DNA from: JAWXBG01 sp034439875
GTDB lineage: Bacteria; Bacteroidota; Bacteroidia; Flavobacteriales_D; Sanyastnellaceae
Length of the DNA stretch: 22,447 nucleotides
Direction of reading: 5' to 3'
NCBI GenBank assembly: GCA_034439875.1
Contig: JAWXBG010000067.1
Span: forward strand, 1-22,447
The position numbers and the translations under genes were made by a program. This document shows, piece after piece, positions 1 through 7,100 of the stretch (position 1 is the first letter of the stretch; each line of letters opens with the position of its first letter). The notes below the pieces were generated by a model. It searched no databases. It saw only the letters and a program-made list of their open reading frames with translations, and was not told where the DNA came from.

Positions 1-300
1 TAATGCGCTGCGGGATTCTCGAATCTACACGATGGAGCAAAGTAATAGTTCGACCTATGAATTCCGATATCTCCATCGCGTGATTCGGGATAATACCAAA
101 ACTGCTTATTAAAGGGTCCATGCTGCATTGCGCATTGGAAGTTTTTTTTGGGTAATGCGCTGCAGCATCTTGCATGCACGAAATGGTAAATGCCGTAATA
201 GTAGCTGTTATAGGCCAATGGTGTGAAACGGAATTGGAATATTAAAGGATCGGTATTAGACTTTCATAGCGGATCCCGATGCGGATTCTGGGATAAACTG
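1..300. repeat. Dispersed intergenic repeat, copy A (cut by window start)
   Basis: Bases 1–237 align without gaps to 12293–12529 with about a dozen mismatches by eye (roughly 95% identity). The copy then jumps to a core at about 249–297 (pattern CGGTATTAG…ATCCCGATGCGGATTCTGGG) that matches the right end of the 12154–12719 element at 12671–12719. Compared with that element it lacks about 120 bp. No open frame of note lies in it. It probably continues to the left of the window. The name of the family is not known to me; the high identity suggests a mobile or recently copied non-autonomous element. Confidence 0.8.
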
Positions 301-503
301 TATTTTGGGTATACATATCCGAAGACTGGATCAAAAGGAGCAGACAATATACTTCTGAATATCAAGACAAACCTTTTAGGGAGCTAATCTCAAAAATTTA
401 AAGTGCCGACATATGTGAAATTCACATCAGCAAAGGCGGAATGAGGTCTTCTTCGATAGAAGATATCTGAGTTCTTGATGCGTTGACAATCGACAAATGT
501 ACA
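301..503. other. Intergenic stretch downstream of the usp gene
   Basis: No gene is visible. It contains a 15-bp perfect palindrome, ATGTGAA-A-TTCACAT, at 413–427, and a weak 6-bp hairpin (447–452 with 458–463) on the 3' side of the leftward usp gene. The hairpin has no T-run, so it is not called a terminator. Confidence 0.4.
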
Positions 504-1343
504 TCAAGGAGCAAAAGCAGCTCTGTCCATGACAAAAGTCTCAACGGGGTTTACACATAAGACGGGAATCTGAGCGTCGTTTGTAATTATTTGTTGCTCG
601 TAAGATTGATTGAAAATGCTCATGAAACTTGAATCGTAGAAGTTCATGATGCAAATCAGATCAGCATCTACTGAAGCCGCGTATTTAAGCAAAGATTTAA
701 CAAAACCATCACTTTTCGAGTCGGTGATTTCAACGCTATACGTTACGCCTCTTTGAGTGAGATAATCTTCGGCAAAAATGATGTTTCTCTGCAATTGATT
801 TTTTAGAAATTCATCCGTTTCACCTGGAGAAACAAGATGAACTTGAGAACCAAAATAACGAGCCACATCACCCACAAGACTCAATTTTTGTTTGGTTTCT
901 TTATGCAAATCGAGTGGGACTACTAGTTTCTGGTATCCTGATGGGCGAATGCCGCGCTCTTGACAAATGATAAAAGGAATAGAGCTTTCGGTTACAATCT
1001 TGAGGGCACGGCTGCCTGTGAGAAACTGCATACCGCGAAGTCCGTGGGTACCCATAATAATTAAACTAGCCTCAGTTTCGCTTGCCACTTTATCGATGTC
1101 TTCAAAAATAGAGCCGATGCGCACCATGGTTGTGATAGTCAGGTTAGACTCAGCCTGAATTCTCTCTTTTAAAGTATCGAGTTTCATGCGCGCCTCTGAA
1201 ATCCCCTTTTTACTTGCAATTACGTGCAAGCAATTAATCTCTGCTCCAATTGCTTTGGCTACAACAATGGCATGTTCCAAAGCTGTATCTCCAACTTTAG
1301 TGAAGTCGGTCGGTACTAATATTCGCTTATTGGTGATTTGCAT
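504..1343 (-). CDS. Universal stress protein, two tandem UspA domains
   Basis: A cytoplasmic stress protein of 279 residues made of two UspA-fold domains (about 1–135 and 138–279). The first domain starts with the usual hydrophobic strand and Asp (ILVPTDF, D13) and carries a nucleotide-binding-like glycine motif, G98-x2-G101-x8-G110-S111. This resembles the G-x2-G-x9-G-S/T signature but is one residue shorter. The second domain begins at KLVVPLDL and lacks the glycine motif, so it probably does not bind ATP; double Usp proteins with one degenerate half are common in Bacteroidota. The start is set at the ATG at 1343 rather than the in-frame ATG at 1379. The homologous part begins there, and a promoter-like TATATTTG box lies between the two candidates. 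The exact physiological role cannot be told from sequence. It is leftward, like the hydrolase and pdxJ upstream of it. Confidence 0.9.
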   Translation of the reverse strand: MQITNKRILVPTDFTKVGDTALEHAIVVAKAIGAEINCLHVIASKKGISEARMKLDTLKERIQAESNLTITTMVRIGSIFEDIDKVASETEASLIIMGTHGLRGMQFLTGSRALKIVTESSIPFIICQERGIRPSGYQKLVVPLDLHKETKQKLSLVGDVARYFGSQVHLVSPGETDEFLKNQLQRNIIFAEDYLTQRGVTYSVEITDSKSDGFVKSLLKYAASVDADLICIMNFYDSSFMSIFNQSYEQQIITNDAQIPVLCVNPVETFVMDRAAFAP

Positions 1344-1359
1344 AAAAATCGATTTTGCG

Positions 1360-1367
1360 CAAATATA
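1360..1367 (-). promoter_or_regulatory. Candidate Bacteroidota -7 box upstream of usp
   Basis: On the minus strand the sequence reads TATATTTG, an exact match to the TAnnTTTG -7 consensus known from Bacteroides and Flavobacterium. A clean TTTG -33 element at the usual distance was not found. If it is used, transcription would start near 1353–1355, giving a leader of only about 10 nt before the ATG at 1343 and excluding the longer N-terminus. Confidence 0.4.
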
Positions 1368-1421
1368 AATAAGCCTCAAGGAGTTTGAGCGAAGTGATGT
1401 TAGGCCCCCAGATAATAAATA

Positions 1422-2189
1422 TCAGTTGGCAATAAACTCGGAAAGGCTATTGCGGAAAAGTTCAGGAGCTTCGGCGTGCACCCAATGACCCGCTCCTGGG
1501 ATAGTGGAAAGTTGAAATTGAGGGATTATTTCTTTAATTCCGGCCAAATCCTCATCACGTATGTACTGCGAATTCGCTCCACGAATAAAGAGGGTTTCGC
1601 TTGAGATTTGGTGTTCTTGAGGAAGGCCTGCCGTCATATTCGCTATATTTTTGGAGAGTGCCGGAAGATTAAAGCGCCAAGCCAGAGTTCCTGGTTCTTT
1701 CCAATAAAGATTTTTGAGTAAAAACTGGGTAGTAGCTGGGTCATTTATTTGGGGAGAAATAATGGCTTCCACCTCTGATCGAGATTTAAAACTCGCAAGA
1801 TCTATGGCACCAATAGCATCAAAAATATGCTGATGATGCGGTTTGTAGGATCGGACACCCATATCAATGACAACAAGTTTTTGCAGTAAAAAAGATTGTT
1901 CTTGGGCAAAACGCATCGCCACTTTACCGCCCAAACTATGACCAACCAGAATAACATCTCGCAGATCCTGATCCGCGAAAAACTGCAACAAATCCTCCGC
2001 CATAACATCAAAATTCATTTCACTGTGATGGGGAGAATTCCCGTGATTTCTGAGGTCCACGAGGAAGACTTCATAGTTGTGCGCGAAATATTTCCCATGG
2101 GTCAACCAATTATCGCCGGAGCCAAAAAGTCCATGCAAAATAACCATTGGAGCACCACTACCCATTGTTTGATGGTAGAGCTTTACCAT
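1422..2189 (-). CDS. Alpha/beta hydrolase (YbfF/ABHD11-like esterase)
   Basis: A 255-residue alpha/beta hydrolase fold protein of normal length for the family, probably a cytosolic carboxylesterase or thioesterase of unknown substrate. The oxyanion-region motif HGLFGSGDNW lies at about 19–28. The nucleophile elbow GHSLGG places the catalytic Ser at 85. The base is His235 in GAGHWVHAEAP, a sequence typical of the YbfF/ABHD11 group. The acid is probably D109 in the VVIDMG strand; this last assignment is inferred from family layout. The start ATG overlaps the end of pdxJ by 7 nt, so the two are very likely co-transcribed and translationally coupled. The substrate and physiological role cannot be deduced. 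Confidence 0.9.
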   Translation of the reverse strand: MVKLYHQTMGSGAPMVILHGLFGSGDNWLTHGKYFAHNYEVFLVDLRNHGNSPHHSEMNFDVMAEDLLQFFADQDLRDVILVGHSLGGKVAMRFAQEQSFLLQKLVVIDMGVRSYKPHHQHIFDAIGAIDLASFKSRSEVEAIISPQINDPATTQFLLKNLYWKEPGTLAWRFNLPALSKNIANMTAGLPQEHQISSETLFIRGANSQYIRDEDLAGIKEIIPQFQLSTIPGAGHWVHAEAPELFRNSLSEFIAN

Positions 2190-2902
2190 GACTGCAATTC
2201 TCTTTTGTACATCTGTACAGTATTTTCCATTCCCAGGTATAATGCATCGGAAATAAGGGCATGACCAATAGAGACCTCCAACAGTCCGGGTACATTTTTA
2301 GCAAAGAAGTTGAGATTTTGTAGATTGAGATCATGGCCTGCATTAATCCCCAAACCGACTTTAACCGCTTCCTCGGCGGCGAGCACAAAAGGAGCAATGG
2401 CACTTTCAGGATTTGTTTCAAAAGCAACCGCATACGACTCCGTGTAAAGTTCGATTCGATCTGTCCCCGTATTAAATGCGGCCCGAATTTGTTGGGGATC
2501 TGGATCAATAAATACACTTGTCCTGATACCAGCATTTTTAAAAATGCCAAGTATGACCTTTAACTCAGCCCCCCTTTCCAAACAATTCCAACCGGCATTG
2601 GAGGTAAGAACACCTGGTGGATCGGGCACCAGCGTGACTTGATCTGGTTTAATCTCCAAAACTCTAGCTATAAAGTCTTCACTTGGATAACCCTCAATGT
2701 TGAATTCTGTATTAACAATCTGCCGCAATGGCATCAGGTCGCTGTACCTGATATGTCTTTCGTCGGGACGAGGATGCACAGTAATGCCATCGGCGCCAAA
2801 ACTTTGAATAAGTCTCGCCGCCCTCACCACATCCGGTATGTTTCCACCCCTTGCGTTGCGCATGGTGGCGATTTTATTTATGTTCACACTCAGTTTTACC
2901 AT
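2183..2902 (-). CDS. pdxJ: Pyridoxine 5'-phosphate synthase
   Basis: Catalyses condensation of 3-amino-2-oxopropyl phosphate with 1-deoxy-D-xylulose 5-phosphate to pyridoxine 5'-phosphate, the last ring-forming step of the DXP-dependent vitamin B6 pathway. The protein is 239 residues, the usual PdxJ length, with a TIM-barrel pattern. It opens with KLSVNINKIATMRNARGG and continues with GITVHPRPDERHI (His43, Arg45), FNIEGYP (Glu70), and GINAGHDL (His190), followed by EVSIGHALISDAL near the C terminus. These match the active-site His/Glu/His positions known in E. coli PdxJ. The start chosen is the ATG at 2902; an in-frame ATG seven codons upstream adds residues not typical of the family. The 3' end overlaps the hydrolase start by 7 nt. 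Confidence 0.96.
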   Translation of the reverse strand: MVKLSVNINKIATMRNARGGNIPDVVRAARLIQSFGADGITVHPRPDERHIRYSDLMPLRQIVNTEFNIEGYPSEDFIARVLEIKPDQVTLVPDPPGVLTSNAGWNCLERGAELKVILGIFKNAGIRTSVFIDPDPQQIRAAFNTGTDRIELYTESYAVAFETNPESAIAPFVLAAEEAVKVGLGINAGHDLNLQNLNFFAKNVPGLLEVSIGHALISDALYLGMENTVQMYKRELQSW

Positions 2903-3378
2903 GAAAGCCAAATTTGAATGCAAAGATCATTCAGATGACAAGGAGATAGGCCAATTATGTTAGGAGCCAACCTGACAAAGAGACATTCGTTTCAAAATGA
3001 ATTGAAAAAAAAGTACAAATTCATTTCTTTCGTGCTTAACCCCGTTTGGTATGAATGGTCATGAACAAAGTCTACTTGAATGCGGTTATAGAAAACCCTG
3101 ATTCCACCATGCAGTATTCACTACTTGTCTAAATATCAGGCTGCAGAGACCGCTGTTTCCAAATTGATCCAGGTGTTCTTTTCAACCATTTGGCCAATGA
3201 GATTTGTGCAAAACTTTACGGCTCGGTAATCCTAGATTAAAATAGACCTGCAATTTTTGGCTCGGTATTTACATAAGAAAGACATCCATTTGTGTATAGC
3301 GCACGTCTAAGGAGTAAAATAAAGAAATAGGGAAAGATCGAAATAGGTTGTATCCCCATTAAAGCAAACAACAAAAAA
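2903..3378. other. Divergent intergenic region between pdxJ and the CBS gene
   Basis: About 476 bp without a recognisable gene. It should hold promoters in both directions, but no full TTTG/TAnnTTTG pair was convincing. A small inverted repeat, AAATGAATT (2995–3003) with AATTCATTT (3018–3026), encloses an A-rich loop. A 9-bp direct repeat GGCTCGGTA occurs near 3221 and 3260. A 23-codon frame at 3061–3132 has no supporting features. Confidence 0.4.
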
Positions 3379-4041
3379 TTGAAGACAGCCCAAAATCTCA
3401 TCAACAAAAATCTCCCATCGCTTGGCAATGGCGGGGACGCTTTAGTTGCTCTCAACTTAATGGATGAATATCGTTTAGGACATCTTCCGGTAGTTGAAAA
3501 CGGTAAATTCCAAGGTCTTGTTTCTGAAGCGGATTTGCTTGAAAGCGAGCATTATGAAGGACGAGTAGAAACCGCTGTAAGATTAATAGAAGTAAGCGTT
3601 CTTCCTGGTCAACATATTTTGGATGTACTGAAAGTGGCCTCTGAATACAGGCTCAGTTTGGTTGCTGTTGCCGACGAAGACAAAAATTATCTGGGTTCAA
3701 TTTCGTTGGAAGATCTAGTAGAATATCTGTCCGACTATCAAAGTGCTTCACAACCTGGTGGCATCATCGTATTGGAGATGAATCCGGGTGACTATCACTT
3801 GAGTAAAATTGCACACATCGTTGAAGAAAATAATGCGAAAATTCTTCATACAAATGTGATGCCTTCAGAAGAAAATGATATGATGGAAGTTCACTTGAAG
3901 ATCAACAAATCCGATTTGAATGCCATATTGCAAAGTCTCAATCGCTTTGGATTTCAAGTCAAAGCGAGTTATCAAGAACCAGTCTACACCGAAGACTTGC
4001 GTAAGAGATATGAAGAGCTGATGAAGTATCTCAACATGTAA
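3379..4041 (+). CDS. CBS-pair and ACT-like domain protein (AcuB-like)
   Basis: A 220-residue cytoplasmic protein with two CBS motifs (about 1–60 and 65–125; note LGHLPVVENGKFQGLVSEADL and LSLVAVADEDKNYLGSISLEDL). A C-terminal ACT-like segment (about 130–205, beginning GGIIVLEMNPGDYHLSKIA) follows. CBS pairs usually bind adenosyl ligands, and CBS plus ACT is the AcuB-type arrangement; the ligand and target here are unknown. The start is TTG: the in-frame stop TAG at 3328–3330 limits extension, no ATG lies between it and the conserved part, and the leader (AAAGCAAACAACAAAAAA) is A-rich as is common in Bacteroidota. It lies upstream of nadK in the same direction, an order seen often in this phylum. 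A stem-loop region separates the two. Confidence 0.85.
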   Translation: MKTAQNLINKNLPSLGNGGDALVALNLMDEYRLGHLPVVENGKFQGLVSEADLLESEHYEGRVETAVRLIEVSVLPGQHILDVLKVASEYRLSLVAVADEDKNYLGSISLEDLVEYLSDYQSASQPGGIIVLEMNPGDYHLSKIAHIVEENNAKILHTNVMPSEENDMMEVHLKINKSDLNAILQSLNRFGFQVKASYQEPVYTEDLRKRYEELMKYLNM

Positions 4042-4175
4042 TTGGTTGCTTGATTGCTCCACTTCTCTAACTCTGCTGCTGCTTCTTTTTTACTTCAATT
4101 GTCCATCAGGGCAAAATGTGCCATAGATCTCGTTCGTTTTAGACAGCACATTTCTAAGCGAAGCACAATTTGTTG

Positions 4176-4239
4176 TTTAACCCAAATTTTGCAGTTGGAA
4201 TCTAGTACATCACTGAAAGGCTGCAAAATCTAGGTTTAA
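4176..4239. other. Imperfect inverted repeat / stem-loop between CBS gene and nadK
   Basis: TTTAACCCAAATTTTGCAG (4176–4194) pairs with CTGCAAAATCTAGGTTTAA (4221–4239), about 16 of 19 positions, with a 26-nt loop. There is no T-run after it, so it is not a standard intrinsic terminator. It may act at RNA level or be a degenerate repeat. The rest of the 4042–4313 gap shows nothing I can name. Confidence 0.45.
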
Positions 4240-4313
4240 AACTCTATCTCGTTATTTCGATTTATAGATGTTTGTCATATCGTACCTTCGTGCAACTATT
4301 GAAAAAATAGCTG

Positions 4314-5189
4314 ATGCGAATAGCGATATACGGTAAAAGATTTGATGAGACTTTTGGGTCATACGTTCAAACGTTGATTGACTTGATTGTAGAACGAAAT
4401 GTTTCATTGACGGTAGAAAAAGGCTTTTTCGAGTTTATGCGAGACGCTATTCCCGATTGTCCCACATTACCCACTTTTGCTCATTCCTCGGACCTCAAAG
4501 AAGTTGATTTCGTAATCAGTATTGGAGGAGATGGGACCTTGCTGGACACTGTCACATTGGTTCGCGACAGTGAAATTCCAGTGCTGGGAATTAACACAGG
4601 AAGGCTCGGTTTTTTATCGCTTGTAGATGTCGATTCTATTGCAAAAGCGGTGGATTCTTTGATCGACGGAAAGTTCGCAATTGATAAGAGATCCTTGATC
4701 CATGCTGAGTCTACGAACAACACTTTTGGTGAATTTCCATTTGCCCTGAACGAACTCACTCTGTTGAACAAAGAGAGGAATTCTATGATAGCCGTGCAAA
4801 CCATGGTGAACGGTATTTATATGAACACTTATTGGGCGGATGGTTTAATTGTGGCTACTCCAACCGGAAGCACTGCTTATTCCTTGAGTTGTGGTGGACC
4901 CATTATAATGCCAGACTCAGGCAATTTTATTGTTACTCCCATAGCACCGCACAATCTCAATGCTCGTCCCTTTGTTTTGTCAGATCAGAATACCATTAGT
5001 TTGAAACCGGATGGAAGAGATTCCCAATTTTTAGTGCATTTGGATAGTCGAGCCTATAGCATCGAAAAAAACGACATCGTGCATATATCTCTTGCTCCTT
5101 TCAGATTTCACCTTGTAAATCTTCACGACCAGAATTTTTTCACGACCATTCGAAACAAGCTCGGTTGGGGCTTGGATATTCGCAATTGA
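4314..5189 (+). CDS. nadK: NAD kinase
   Basis: Phosphorylates NAD to NADP using ATP or polyphosphate, the only route to NADP; cytosolic. The 291-residue length is normal for Bacteroidota NadK. The hallmark GGDGT lies at 71–75 with the catalytic Asp73, inside VDFVISIGGDGTLLDTV. It is followed by GINTGRLGFL (92–101), the NE pair (146–147) that contacts NAD, and the conserved loop WADGLIVATPTGSTAYSLS at about 174–192, then GGPI. The start ATG at 4314 begins directly with the first beta strand (MRIAIYG). It sits between the CBS gene and the DUF6089 gene, all in the same direction, as in many Flavobacteriales. Confidence 0.97.
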   Translation: MRIAIYGKRFDETFGSYVQTLIDLIVERNVSLTVEKGFFEFMRDAIPDCPTLPTFAHSSDLKEVDFVISIGGDGTLLDTVTLVRDSEIPVLGINTGRLGFLSLVDVDSIAKAVDSLIDGKFAIDKRSLIHAESTNNTFGEFPFALNELTLLNKERNSMIAVQTMVNGIYMNTYWADGLIVATPTGSTAYSLSCGGPIIMPDSGNFIVTPIAPHNLNARPFVLSDQNTISLKPDGRDSQFLVHLDSRAYSIEKNDIVHISLAPFRFHLVNLHDQNFFTTIRNKLGWGLDIRN

Positions 5190-5219
5190 GTGCTTTTTAA
5201 TTAATTGTAAGACTGTATT

Positions 5220-5350
5220 GGTATTTCTGTAATAGTCAACTACCGCTTCACTCCATTGGAATATTACAGATTCATAAACGGTATTAGCACTTCATGGCGA
5301 ATCCCAATGCGGCTTCTGAGTCTATGTAGTTTGCACTATTTTATAAACAG
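5220..5350. repeat. Dispersed intergenic repeat, copy B (short)
   Basis: Contains the imperfect stem TCTGTAATAGTCAA (5226–5239) / TTGGAATATTACAGA (5256–5270) around the conserved loop CGCTTCACTCC. Next comes the core CGGTATTAGCAC…AATCCCAATGCGGCTTCTGAG at 5279–5320, and then TTGCACTATTTTATAAACAG (5331–5350). The stem and core are shared with copies A and D, and the last piece with copy C. It fills the gap between nadK and the DUF6089 gene; the remainder, to 5460, is AT-rich and presumably holds the promoter. Confidence 0.7.
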
Positions 5351-5460
5351 AATGAGTTAACATTGGTATAAAATTGTGAATCAAGGAATTGCGATTAAAT
5401 TCGCGGCTTCATTCATAATATGATACAATAATCATCACTGAAGCAAGTTACCCGTCCACT

Positions 5461-6315
5461 ATGCGTTATCTCGCTATCTTACTGATTTTCATACCCTCCC
5501 TGTTTTTAGCTCAGGTCAATAAATATGATCGGAGTGCAGATATTGGGCTAGTCATAGGCACGGCCTATTACATCGGAGATGTGAATCCGACTAAACATTT
5601 CGGTACACGTCTGAAACTCAGTGGTGGTCTTACCTATCGAAATAACATAAGTAAGAGGTGGTCTATCAAAGCCGGCTTGTTATTTGGTCAAATTGAAGCC
5701 TGGGATGAAGATAGCGATAGTGAATGGATCCAGAATCGGAATTTACATTTCAAAAATCAATTCACAGAAGGAAGTATCCAATTTGAACTGAACTACTTTG
5801 ACTATCAAATAGGACAATCGGCCAATTGGATTTCACCCTATTTATTTGCGGGAGTTGCATATTACACCATGAAACCGCAGGCCTATTTCAAGGGAACGTG
5901 GTATGAGTTGCAACCACTTGGCACAGAAGGACAAGGCACCTCAGAGGGAGGCAAAAAATACAATTTAAATGGGCTTTCGATGCCATTCGGTGCGGGTCTG
6001 AAATTTAATATCTACGCGATATTTGGACTTTCGATAGATTGGGGTCCACGGCGCACTTGGACAGACTACTTCGACGATATTTCCACTACTTACGCCGATC
6101 CTGACATACTAGAAGATGAAAACGGGGAATTGTCCTTTTTGCTGGCAGACCAAAGTGTTGAGAAAGAAGGTATAAACGGCGACAATGCGAATATGCAACG
6201 GGGTGATCCCGGACGAAAAGACTGGTATTTTTTCACAACGGTTTCCCTAAACATTAGAATTGACAAGCCTCCCACATCATGCTGGGGTTATGTTAATGGA
6301 AGGGTGCGGCTTTGA
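5461..6315 (+). CDS. DUF6089-family outer-membrane beta-barrel-like protein
   Basis: A 284-residue exported protein with a signal peptide (MRYLAILLIFIPSLFLAQ, cleavage around 17–18). A chain of amphipathic, aromatic-rich strands follows (for example IGLVIGTAYYIGDVNPT, ISPYLFAGVAYYTMKPQ, MPFGAGLKFNIYAIFGLSIDWG). This is the pattern of small outer-membrane beta barrels and matches the DUF6089 family that is usually encoded just upstream of uppS–bamA in Bacteroidota. The signature stretch GLSIDWGPRRTWTDYFDDIS followed by a Y-A-D/N element is typical of the family. The function is unknown; the location suggests an envelope role. It ends 43 nt before uppS. Confidence 0.85.
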   Translation: MRYLAILLIFIPSLFLAQVNKYDRSADIGLVIGTAYYIGDVNPTKHFGTRLKLSGGLTYRNNISKRWSIKAGLLFGQIEAWDEDSDSEWIQNRNLHFKNQFTEGSIQFELNYFDYQIGQSANWISPYLFAGVAYYTMKPQAYFKGTWYELQPLGTEGQGTSEGGKKYNLNGLSMPFGAGLKFNIYAIFGLSIDWGPRRTWTDYFDDISTTYADPDILEDENGELSFLLADQSVEKEGINGDNANMQRGDPGRKDWYFFTTVSLNIRIDKPPTSCWGYVNGRVRL

Positions 6316-6358
6316 CACCAATAAGGAACTAAATTTGCGCCCCCTATCTGAATTTTCG

Positions 6359-7099
6359 ATGAGCCTCTTCGACCAAATAGACACTACTCGCGTGCCTCGA
6401 CATGTAGCCATCATTATGGATGGAAATGGGCGCTGGGCAAAAAGTCAGGGAAGGGAGCGGATTTTTGGTCATTTCAATGGTGTTGAAGCTGTGAGAGCCT
6501 CCTTGAAGGCTGCTACAAAGGTGGGTACCAAGTATTTAACTCTATATGCTTTTAGCACTGAGAATTGGAATAGACCCAAAGAGGAAGTAGAAGCACTCAT
6601 GAATCTTTTGGTTCATACTGTAATGAGTGAGATCGATGAATTAGACAAAAACGGAGTTCGGCTTTTGGCCATAGGCGACATGGAAAACCTTCCTGAATCG
6701 TGCAGAAGTGAGCTACAAAGAGGAATTGAGCGCACCGCTGCACATGATAAAGTACATCTCATATTGGCACTCAGCTATAGCTCTAGGTGGGAAATCGTGA
6801 AGGCAGTGCGCCAGATTGTAGCGGAAGGAATTTCGCCGGAAAAAATAGAAGCCGAAACCATTGCTAAACATCTAGAAACCAACGAATATCCTGACCCCGA
6901 GTTACTCATTCGGACGAGTGGTGAGAAAAGAATAAGTAACTTTTTGCTATGGCAAATCGCTTATACGGAGTTATATTTTACCGAAACCTTGTGGCCGGAC
7001 TTTAATGAGGAAGATTTTTATACTGCAATTTTGGATTATCAGTCCAGAGAGCGGAGATTTGGCCAAATAAGTGAACAACTAATTAAGACGAATCCCTGA
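6359..7099 (+). CDS. uppS: Undecaprenyl (isoprenyl) diphosphate synthase
   Basis: A cis-prenyltransferase making the C55 lipid carrier for peptidoglycan and other surface polymers; peripheral at the inner membrane. The protein has 246 residues. The N-terminal signature HVAIIMDGNGRWAKSQG carries the catalytic Asp21 and the phosphate-binding GNGR. It is followed by LTLYAFSTENWNRP and the C-terminal signature with LIRTSGEKRISNFLLWQ, AYTELYF and LWPDF. The open frame extends upstream to 6260 but overlaps the DUF6089 gene there; ATG 6359 gives the standard N terminus (SLFDQID…PRHVAIIMDG) and is preferred. The stop is one base before the bamA ATG, so the two genes are probably coupled. Confidence 0.97.
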   Translation: MSLFDQIDTTRVPRHVAIIMDGNGRWAKSQGRERIFGHFNGVEAVRASLKAATKVGTKYLTLYAFSTENWNRPKEEVEALMNLLVHTVMSEIDELDKNGVRLLAIGDMENLPESCRSELQRGIERTAAHDKVHLILALSYSSRWEIVKAVRQIVAEGISPEKIEAETIAKHLETNEYPDPELLIRTSGEKRISNFLLWQIAYTELYFTETLWPDFNEEDFYTAILDYQSRERRFGQISEQLIKTNP

Positions 7100-7100
7100 T

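Noticed and set aside
413..427. CRP-type operator reading of the TGTGA/TCACA dyad
   Set aside because: The half-sites are separated by 3 bases rather than the 6 of the CRP consensus, so a CRP site is not supported.
3061..3132. 23-codon frame in the pdxJ/CBS intergenic region
   Set aside because: Too short, no ribosome-binding or conserved pattern, and surrounding frames are closed quickly.
6260..6358. Upstream start of uppS giving 33 extra residues
   Set aside because: It overlaps the end of the DUF6089 gene and adds residues absent from the family; ATG 6359 gives the normal N terminus.
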